A stretch of DNA of 21,051 bases from an uncultured Verrucomicrobia subdivision 3 bacterium (GTDB lineage Bacteria; Verrucomicrobiota; Verrucomicrobiia; Limisphaerales; UBA11358), in assembly GCA_903861445.1 (NCBI GenBank), contig CAIOUK010000133.1:1-21051 (forward strand), in the 5' to 3' direction. Shown here in pieces: positions 14,654 to 19,840 of this stretch. The position numbers and the translations under genes were made by a program. A model generated the notes under the pieces. That model was not told the origin of the DNA. It saw only the letters and a program-made list of their open reading frames with translations, and did no database searches. The number at the start of each line of letters is the position of its first letter. Position 1 is the first letter of the stretch.

Positions 14654-15637
14654 TCAGCCGCCCACTTCCGCGCGGGCTTCTGCTGCGAGCGCGGTGCTCA
14701 AATAACGTTCGCCCGTCGAGCAGGCGATGGTCACGATGGTTTTGCCCTTATTTGCCGGGCGTTTGGCGACTTCGATGGCCGCAATGACATTTGCGCCGGT
14801 GGAAATACCGACCAAAATGCCTTCTTCCTTCGCGAGCCGGCGCGCCATTGCAAACGCGTCGTCGTTGGAAACCTGGACGCACTCGACGATCTGCGGATTG
14901 CCCGCGCTGTCCTTCAAATGCAGGTTGCCCGGAACAAATCCCGCACCCGTGCCTTGAATCTTATGCGGCCCCGGTTTCACCGGCTGGCCGGCGAGCGTCT
15001 GCGAAATAACCGGCGAATCTTTCGGCTCAACGGCAATCGCTTGGAACGAAGCCTTCTTCGGCTTGATGGCTTCCACGCAGCCGGTGATGGTTCCGCCCGT
15101 GCCAACGGCTGCGATCAAAATATCAATCTTGCCGTCCGTATCTTCCCACAATTCCACCGCCGTGGTCTTGGAATGAATTGCCGGATTCGCCGGATTGTTG
15201 AACTGCTGCGGAATCCACGAATTCGGCGTTTCCTTCGCGAGTGCTTCGGCGCGCGCAATCGCGCCTTTCATGCCTTCCGCACCGGGCGTCAAAACCAGTT
15301 TCGCGCCGAGCATGGCCAGCAGCGTGCGGCGTTCGAGCGACATCGTTTCGGGCATCGTCAAAATCAATTTGTAGCCTTTGGCCGCCGCGACGAACGCGAG
15401 CGCGATGCCGGTGTTGCCAGAAGTCGGTTCGATGATGACGGTGTCCTTCTTAAGCACGCCGCTTTTTTCGGCGGCCTCGATCATCGCCATGCCGATACGA
15501 TCTTTGACGCTGCCGAGCGGATTAAAAAATTCGCACTTCAGCAAAATGGTGGCGTCCACGCCGGCGGTGACCTTGTTGAGTTTGACCAGCGGCGTGCGGC
15601 CGACGGTTTCGATGATGTTGTTGTAAATGCGTCCCAT
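14654..15637 (-). CDS. cysK: Cysteine synthase A (O-acetylserine sulfhydrylase)
   Basis: CysK condenses O-acetylserine with sulfide to give cysteine, using pyridoxal phosphate. The 327-residue product shows the complete family signature: IIETVGRTPLVKLNK at the N-terminus, the PLP-binding Lys in NPLGSVKDR (Lys45), the substrate loop PTSGNTGIAL (71-80), MPETMSLERR (the O-acetylserine/aminoacrylate region), the phosphate-binding glycine loop VGTGGTITG (~177-185) and the C-terminal ACSTGERYLST, whose Ser contacts the cofactor ring. Length and motifs favour CysK over CysM. The ATG at 15637 has only an AT-rich sequence upstream and no clear Shine-Dalgarno. The gene is flanked by its own terminator and by the upstream repeat cluster at 15719-15828, which may hold its regulatory sites. 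Confidence 0.97.
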   Translation of the reverse strand: MGRIYNNIIETVGRTPLVKLNKVTAGVDATILLKCEFFNPLGSVKDRIGMAMIEAAEKSGVLKKDTVIIEPTSGNTGIALAFVAAAKGYKLILTMPETMSLERRTLLAMLGAKLVLTPGAEGMKGAIARAEALAKETPNSWIPQQFNNPANPAIHSKTTAVELWEDTDGKIDILIAAVGTGGTITGCVEAIKPKKASFQAIAVEPKDSPVISQTLAGQPVKPGPHKIQGTGAGFVPGNLHLKDSAGNPQIVECVQVSNDDAFAMARRLAKEEGILVGISTGANVIAAIEVAKRPANKGKTIVTIACSTGERYLSTALAAEARAEVGG

Positions 15638-15718
15638 AATTTTATTTGATTGGATGGTTCAGTTTTACGTTCGGAAATTTTGGCGAAAAGAAACCGGCGG
15701 GCAAGTATTAAATCAATG

Positions 15719-15828
15719 GGGAAACCTCGAACATTCAATATTAAACGCCGAACATTCAAGGAATCGCATTTCGACAACCGTCTTTGATTCGGAGCTGGGC
15801 GTTGAATGTTCGATGTTGAATGTTTCCC
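15719..15828. repeat. Cluster of GAACATTCAA repeats forming an imperfect inverted repeat
   Basis: GAACATTCAA occurs at 15729-15738 and 15750-15759, exactly 21 bp apart. Its complement TTGAATGTT(C/T) occurs at 15802-15811 and 15816-15825. The outer sequences are an imperfect inverted repeat with 24 of 31 positions matching (GGCGTT...GTTTCCC at the right arm). The cluster sits about 80-190 bp upstream of cysK and immediately beyond the terminator of the ncRNA candidate. It could be a dispersed intergenic repeat or a tandem operator; 21 bp is two helical turns. Confidence 0.65.
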
Positions 15829-15834
15829 GGCCCG

Positions 15835-15876
15835 AAAACAATAAGTCCCGGCCCGACCTTGCGGTCGAACCGGGAC
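15835..15876 (-). terminator. Intrinsic terminator at the 3' end of the ncRNA candidate
   Basis: On the minus strand GTCCCGG-tt-CGACC-GCAA-GGTCG-gg-CCGGGAC forms 7 + 5 bp around a GNRA tetraloop (plus coordinates 15845-15876), followed by TTATTGTTTT (15844-15835). No protein-coding gene ends here on the minus strand, so the terminator implies a non-coding transcript arriving from the right. Confidence 0.75.
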
Positions 15877-16635
15877 AAATGGGGGATGGGAGTTCGCCAT
15901 GCTCTCTTTCCCGAACCGGCATTAGGCGCGCCCTCGCGGGGCTGCCGGCTTCCCGACGCCATTCTCCACGGCAAGCGGAGTTATCGGCCTCGTAGCAGGG
16001 CCGTCCGGCGACTTGCGCCGCGCGGATTTTGAGTGAGGCTTTTCAGCTCGCTTCGGCTGGTGGTTGCGCCACCGGCCTGCCAACCAGGTCAAGACACGCC
16101 TGCGAATTTCATTCGCGTCTTGACCACTGGCTCCGGGTCGGCCACCGCTTGTGACGGTGCGTTCGCCCGAGGCCACGGGTCTCGCCTCTTCTCTCTCAAG
16201 TTGCATTTTATCTCACAGTCCAGCGGTGTCGTTTTTAACATCGCCGGCGCTCGGAAGTTTTTCACGGAACCTGCCGAGTTCCCGTGTTCTTCCCGATGCG
16301 TCCGCTCCTTTTGTCCGCCTTTCGGCGTTTTTCTTTGGGCGGTTTTGATTTTTACTCAACCCCGCCAGAGCCGTCCGCACCGTGCTGATGCACAGTAGCA
16401 ACTGTTCACCCTCTGGGTGACTGCGATTCGCCCAAGCCCGAAACCGGCTTGGACTACTTGACTCAGCTCGCCGCAGCTTCTAATCGCGGCTTGCTGCCAA
16501 GTCCCTCATTCGCATTTGACGGTGTGCGAACACCGCCAGAGGAACCGGTGACTTCTGCCTCGCCGAAGCTTGCGCTCCGGTTCAGAGGAGCCAGATCAAC
16601 CAGCCTGACCTGACTTTTCCCCGGTCGCCCGGGAT
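15835..16635 (-). ncRNA. Candidate large structured non-coding RNA (~0.8 kb)
   Basis: No convincing protein frame runs through this stretch, yet the minus strand is packed with hairpins. Examples in plus coordinates: 16620-16633 (GCGA loop), 16563-16580 (GCAA loop), 16520-16535, 16451-16504 (internal loop), 16432-16452, 16406-16420, 16380-16395, 16338-16366, 16316-16327 (GAAA loop), 16248-16300 (three-step helix), 16143-16159, 16087-16125 (9 + 6 bp), 16055-16077, 15964-15980 and 15916-15948. Loops are purine-rich only when read on the minus strand, which sets the sense strand. A 14-bp helix can join 16577-16591 to 15901-15919, closing a ~690-nt domain, and a terminator follows. RNase P, tmRNA and intron signatures were looked for and not seen. 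The 5' end is approximate, and no convincing promoter was found. Confidence 0.6.
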
Positions 16636-16851
16636 TATCTTGAAACGAACAGCTTCAATTTTACTTTCCGCTGCCCGCTTCGTTCTTTCAATGAACTGAA
16701 GACACTTTAGCAGATATTTTATTTCTGCCCACAAATTGATATGCACCGGTTGTTCACCAAAAATCTGCGGTGAATAAATCGTGAGCAACCCAGAAGAATC
16801 AATAAAATCAAGGCTTCCGTAAATTTTAGAAAACCACTTATTCACCGCCAA
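16582..16851 (-). CDS. Doubtful small protein (89 aa or less)
   Basis: An open frame encodes a plausible-looking sequence (SKIYGSLDFIDSSGLLTIYS, then INLWAEIKYLLKCLQFIERT), with alternating hydrophobic and charged residues and more AT-rich codons than its neighbours. I do not recognise it. Only weak starts are available (TTG at 16851, GTG at 16845), with no ribosome-binding site, and the last ~50 nt overlap the first hairpins of the ncRNA candidate. It is divergent from the phosphatidyltransferase gene. It may be a real small gene, a decayed one, or simply the upstream part of the RNA transcript. I rate it as more likely non-coding than coding. Confidence 0.25.
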   Translation of the reverse strand: MAVNKWFSKIYGSLDFIDSSGLLTIYSPQIFGEQPVHINLWAEIKYLLKCLQFIERTKRAAESKIEAVRFKIIPGDRGKVRSGWLIWLL

Positions 16852-16946
16852 AAACAGCCAATACGAGCGCGGTGAACAAGTTGGTTTCTAATTCAAATGA
16901 AAATCCCGCTCGACAGGTCAGATTTCATTGCGAAAATTTTAACGGC

Positions 16947-17507
16947 ATGAAACATCTGCCTTTCGCGCTCACCACGCTGCGCTTGCTGCTCGGCCCCGTT
17001 GCCCTGCTTGGCGCGTTGGCCGGTATTCCGCGCTGGATTTATCTGCTGATGCTCGTCACCGGCACGCTCTCGGATATTTTCGACGGCATCCTCGCACGCC
17101 GGCTCGGCGTGGCCACGCCCGCGCTACGCCGCTACGACAGCATCACCGACGTGATTTATTATTTGTTCATTCTCTGCGCGCTATGGATTTTGTGCCGCGC
17201 CGTCATCACGCAAAACTGGCTTTGGCTCATGCTGATTCTCGGATCGGAAGCCGTCGTGATTTTAGTTTGCTTCGCAAAGTTCGGAAAATATCCGGCGACA
17301 CATTCCTATCTCGCCAAATTTTACGGCCTGTGCCTGCTCGCCGGCCTCATCGCGTTGCTGGTTTTCAACGCCGGCAGTTGGGCTGTCATCGCGCTCGCCT
17401 TAGTCGCGCTGACGACCAATGCCGAAATTATCGCCATTCACCTGCTGATGAAAACGCCGCCGGTAGATGTGAAATCTATTTTCCACATCCCTAAATTAGG
17501 CCAATGA
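16947..17507 (+). CDS. CDP-alcohol phosphatidyltransferase family protein
   Basis: Family members transfer a phosphatidyl group from CDP-diacylglycerol (or a related CDP-alcohol) to an alcohol in the inner membrane, making phospholipid headgroups. The 186-residue protein has about five to six membrane segments. The CDP-alcohol motif is visible at residues ~42-68: SDIFDGILARR, then RRYDSITD. Compared with the usual D-x2-DG-x2-AR-x8-G-x3-D-x3-D, all four Asp and the AR are present, but the Gly position is Leu. The ATG at 16947 is chosen because the first membrane helix starts right after it (MKHLPFALTTLRLLLGPVAL). A GTG at 16872 would add 25 polar residues. The product alcohol cannot be assigned from the sequence. 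The gene stands alone, convergent with hisS. Confidence 0.85.
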   Translation: MKHLPFALTTLRLLLGPVALLGALAGIPRWIYLLMLVTGTLSDIFDGILARRLGVATPALRRYDSITDVIYYLFILCALWILCRAVITQNWLWLMLILGSEAVVILVCFAKFGKYPATHSYLAKFYGLCLLAGLIALLVFNAGSWAVIALALVALTTNAEIIAIHLLMKTPPVDVKSIFHIPKLGQ

Positions 17508-17535
17508 AAAAGGCCGTCCAACCGGACGGCCTAGT
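17506..17535 (-). terminator. Intrinsic terminator of hisS
   Basis: AGGCCGTCC (17511-17519) and GGACGGCCT (17524-17532) form a 9-bp perfect stem with loop AACC. On the minus strand the stem is followed by TTTTTCATT, a good U-tract for hisS. The plus-strand gene ends just at the left edge and may also use it, with a weaker tail. Confidence 0.85.
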
Positions 17536-17549
17536 AATTTCAAAATCGA

Positions 17550-18791
17550 TTATTTGGCGAGATGATTTTTTGCGCCGGCGAGGCCGGTGACGATTTCGTT
17601 CTTCGTCTTCGCGTTGCGGATGCGGACGTAATCGTCATTTTCCAGTTTCGCCGTGTGGCCGACTTTTAATTCCTGCGCGCGTTTGAACTGCTTATCCGGC
17701 TTCGTCGGCGTGAGCGGATATTCCACCGCGTAACCGGCACCGCGCAAATCGGAAACCAGCTTCAGCGAATCCGCGCGCAGATTTTCGTCCTCAATCAGCA
17801 CAAACACATCCATCGGCGCGTCAAATTTTGGCAGCAGCTTGCGCGCCTTGAGCAATTCCAGCAGCACCACGTCGCCCATGCCGAAGCCGAGCGCGGGCAG
17901 ATCCACCTTGCCGCCGCTGATGAGCTTCACAAGATTGTTGTAGCGGCCGCCGCCCGCGATGGCGCGAAACTCGCCCTTGCGGTCAAACGCCTCGAACACC
18001 ACGCCGGTGTAATACGCCAATCCGCGAATGACTTGGTAATCAATTTTGACAAAATCCTTCAGCCCGCGTGCGGCAAGGTTTTTCAGAATGGTTTCCAGTT
18101 CCACCGTCGGCTGGCCGGCATCAATGAACGCATTGACCTTCGCCAGTGAAAAATTCATGGCCGATAATTTCTTTTCCGATTCGTCCGGCGGCGTGCGCTC
18201 CAGCTTGTCAATGATCTGGAAAAATTCGTATTCGTGCGCGTGGTCGCCGCCACCGTGTTTGAAAAATTCCTGCCAAGCGTTGCGGCTGCTCAGGCGGATG
18301 ACAAAATCTTCCGCCGTCAGGCCAAAGGCCCGCAACGCGTCAATCAGCAGCGCGATCAATTCCGCATCCGCCGCCGGGTCGGTTTCACCGATCAAATCGG
18401 CGTTGAATTGAACGTGTTCGCGCAGCCGGCCTTTCTGCTGGCGCTCGTAGCGGAACAGTTGCGGGATGGCAAACCACTTGATGGGCTTTTTGTAATTGCG
18501 TTCGTGGGCGGCGACCATGCGTGCGAGCGTCGGCGTCATCTCCGGACGCAGGGAGATTTCGCGGTCGCCCTTGTCCTTGAAATTATAGAGCTGACCGACG
18601 ATTTCTTCGCCGGACTTGGTGGTGAACAGTTCCAGCGGTTCGAGCGGTGGACCGTCGTATTCGCGGAAGCCGTAGCGGCGAGCAATTTTTCGCCACTGGT
18701 CAAAAATATATTGGCGCGCGTCGGCGCTCCACACGTCAGGGTGGGGGAGCGGTTCGGGATAAAAATCGCGGAATCCGGGCAGTCGTTCCAT
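17550..18791 (-). CDS. hisS: Histidyl-tRNA synthetase
   Basis: HisRS, a class II synthetase, charges tRNA-His with histidine. The 413-residue length is normal. Class II motifs are visible: motif 1 region around residues 25-60, the ATP loop LRPEMTPTLARMVA (81-94), motif 2 FRYERQQKGRLREHVQFNAD (113-132), the histidine-binding signature RGLAYYTGVVFEA (255-267) and motif 3 LGFGMGDVVLLELL (~300-312). The anticodon-binding domain follows from about residue 325 (MDVFVLIEDENLRADSL). The histidine signature reads LAYYTG where the E. coli enzyme has LDYY, a variant I believe occurs in other bacterial lineages. The ATG at 18791 is the only start giving the conserved MERLPGFRDFYPE opening. A 158-bp region separates it from the divergent rsfS gene. 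Confidence 0.96.
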   Translation of the reverse strand: MERLPGFRDFYPEPLPHPDVWSADARQYIFDQWRKIARRYGFREYDGPPLEPLELFTTKSGEEIVGQLYNFKDKGDREISLRPEMTPTLARMVAAHERNYKKPIKWFAIPQLFRYERQQKGRLREHVQFNADLIGETDPAADAELIALLIDALRAFGLTAEDFVIRLSSRNAWQEFFKHGGGDHAHEYEFFQIIDKLERTPPDESEKKLSAMNFSLAKVNAFIDAGQPTVELETILKNLAARGLKDFVKIDYQVIRGLAYYTGVVFEAFDRKGEFRAIAGGGRYNNLVKLISGGKVDLPALGFGMGDVVLLELLKARKLLPKFDAPMDVFVLIEDENLRADSLKLVSDLRGAGYAVEYPLTPTKPDKQFKRAQELKVGHTAKLENDDYVRIRNAKTKNEIVTGLAGAKNHLAK

Positions 18792-18949
18792 TTCGCCAGC
18801 TTAAAAAAATGGGAGTGAAAAGAGAAGTCGAATCGGTTCTCCTTAACCCGAACTGCGCGGAAAAACTGAAAAGTGTCGGCCGTCGGCTGCGGCGGAAATT
18901 TTATCTGTGTTCATCGTGCGCGTTTTGTGGTTTAATCGGCGCGTCAAAT

Positions 18950-19327
18950 ATGGATTCTAAAAAACTGGCGCTGCTCTGCCGCGAATTTGCGGACAATAAA
19001 AAGGCCGAAAACATTCTGGTGCTCGATGTGCGGAAGCTGTCGAGCGTGACGGATTATTTTGTGATCGTGACCGGCACCAGCCAGCCGCATTTGCGCGCCA
19101 TCGTCGAGGAAATCAGCGCCAAACTGCGCGATGAGCATGACCTGCGCCCCGTGCGCGCCGAAGGCTCCAAGGGCGGCAACTGGGTGGTGTTGGATTATTT
19201 CGACGTGATTGTCCACGTCATGCACACCGAAGCCCGCCAGCGTTACGACCTCGAAGGACTTTGGGGCGACGCCAAACCGGTGAAGCCAGCCAAAGCCAAA
19301 AAGAAAAAAACTCCGGCGGAAAATTAA
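18950..19327 (+). CDS. rsfS: Ribosome silencing factor RsfS
   Basis: RsfS (formerly DUF143/YbeB) binds ribosomal protein L14 and blocks joining of the ribosomal subunits when nutrients are low. The 125-residue product has the family pattern: ENILVLDVRKLSSVTDYFVI, then VTGTSQPHLRAI around residues 24-52, the GSKGGNWVVLDYFDVIVHVM block around 73-92, and ARQRYDLEGLWGDA near 97. A Lys/Ala/Pro tail (KPAKAKKKKTPAEN) extends beyond the usual end. The ATG at 18950 is chosen because the conserved protein starts within a few residues. The frame stays open upstream to 18647, but that part is antisense to hisS. The stop codon lies in the loop of a hairpin that terminates the convergent gene. Confidence 0.95.
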   Translation: MDSKKLALLCREFADNKKAENILVLDVRKLSSVTDYFVIVTGTSQPHLRAIVEEISAKLRDEHDLRPVRAEGSKGGNWVVLDYFDVIVHVMHTEARQRYDLEGLWGDAKPVKPAKAKKKKTPAEN

Positions 19328-19338
19328 TTCCACCGGAG
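19304..19338 (-). terminator. Terminator of the Pur-alpha-like gene, inside the rsfS 3' end
   Basis: CTCCGG-c-GGAA (19311-19321) pairs with TTCC-a-CCGGAG (19328-19338). On the minus strand the stem is followed by TTTTTTT, which on the plus strand is the Lys-codon run near the rsfS C-terminus. The rsfS stop codon TAA (19325-19327) is in the loop. Confidence 0.75.
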
Positions 19339-19354
19339 CTTGGAAAAATTTCAG

Positions 19355-19687
19355 TTACGCTTCGGGCGTGGGCTGCTTGGGCGGAATTTCGTCAGAGGTT
19401 TTGACCATCTCATCCACAAGCTTCTTGAAATCGGCCAATCCCGTGGAGGGAATGATGATGGTGTCGCGCCGTCCGCCGACATCCTCGGTGATGCGCAGAA
19501 AACGTCCGCGCGGATTTTCTTTTAGCGTGAAAACAAAGTTTTTGCGTTCAATCTGCACTTCGGCAGTTTTTAGCGTGTCTTCATTTACCGGCGGACGCGG
19601 TTGTTGGTTATATTTTGGCGCACCATAACCATAGCTGCTCTGGTAAGGACGGCGACCATAAGGCGACGGACGTTCGTTTGATATCAT
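19355..19687 (-). CDS. Bacterial Pur-alpha-like nucleic-acid-binding protein (DUF3276)
   Basis: The 110-residue protein has a low-complexity N-terminus rich in Pro, Tyr, Gly and Gln (residues 1-33) and one PUR-type domain at about 42-100 (VQIERKNFVFTLKENPRGRF, then LRITEDVGGRRDTIIIPSTG). This is the DUF3276 family, found mainly in Bacteroidetes, spirochaetes and related phyla. Its Borrelia member (BpuR) binds DNA and RNA and controls gene expression. By analogy this protein probably binds single-stranded nucleic acid as a dimer. The ATG at 19687 has a good Shine-Dalgarno (AGGGA, 5 nt upstream). A perfect palindrome lies in the leader at the predicted transcription start, and a tandem 14-nt repeat lies just upstream of the -35, so the gene looks regulated, possibly by its own product. 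Confidence 0.9.
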   Translation of the reverse strand: MISNERPSPYGRRPYQSSYGYGAPKYNQQPRPPVNEDTLKTAEVQIERKNFVFTLKENPRGRFLRITEDVGGRRDTIIIPSTGLADFKKLVDEMVKTSDEIPPKQPTPEA

Positions 19688-19702
19688 ATTTCCCTATTCA
19701 GT

Positions 19703-19719
19703 TTGTTTGATACAAACAA
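19703..19719. promoter_or_regulatory. Palindromic operator candidate before the Pur-alpha-like gene
   Basis: TTGTTTG-ATA-CAAACAA is a perfect palindrome with 7-bp arms, 16 bp upstream of the ATG at 19687 and directly downstream of the proposed -10. It would cover the transcription start or sit in the short leader as a weak hairpin. Confidence 0.45.
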
Positions 19720-19748
19720 GAATTCGGCCAACTTCCTCGATTTGTCAA
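19720..19748 (-). promoter_or_regulatory. Possible promoter of the Pur-alpha-like gene
   Basis: On the minus strand there is a consensus -35 TTGACA (19743-19748); 17 bp further on, GAATTC (19720-19725) occupies the -10 position. The -35 is perfect but the -10 is poor, which would fit an activated or weak promoter. Confidence 0.4.
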
Positions 19749-19749
19749 C

Positions 19750-19777
19750 AGACAAAATAACACAGACAAAATAACAG
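19750..19777. repeat. Two tandem 14-nt repeats upstream of the -35
   Basis: AGACAAAATAACAC (19750-19763) is followed directly by AGACAAAATAACAG (19764-19777), 13 of 14 bases identical. On the minus strand these T-rich units abut the TTGACA element, where an UP element or activator site would be expected. Confidence 0.5.
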
Positions 19778-19811
19778 AAAAAATTAGCGGGCGCACGAGG
19801 TCGTCATGCGC
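19778..19811 (-). terminator. Possible terminator of the PhoH-like gene
   Basis: On the minus strand GCGCATG and CGTGCGC (19805-19811 and 19791-19797) form a 7-bp stem with one G-U pair around a 7-nt loop. A T6 tract (19783-19778) follows after 7 nt. The spacing to the T tract is longer than ideal. Confidence 0.45.
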
Positions 19812-19840
19812 CAATGGAAAAGTTGCTTGTGCCGTGAACC

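Noticed and set aside
14918..15649. 243-residue plus-strand frame opposite cysK
   Set aside because: It is the antisense of a complete cysK and is rich in Arg, Phe and Asn without family motifs.
16213..16401. Minus-strand 62-aa frame inside the RNA candidate
   Set aside because: Its codons are dictated by RNA stems (for example 16248-16300 and 16338-16366), it has no ribosome site, and its basic low-complexity product looks like RNA sequence read by chance.
15835..16635. RNase P RNA, tmRNA, or group I or II intron
   Set aside because: The RNase P core (GAGGAAAGTC and ACAGAA blocks), the tmRNA tRNA-like ends, a group II domain V hairpin and a group I core were looked for on both strands and not found by eye. 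A covariance-model search would be decisive.
18647..18949. N-terminal extension of RsfS
   Set aside because: The extension overlaps hisS antisense and the divergent promoter region; RsfS proteins start near 18950.
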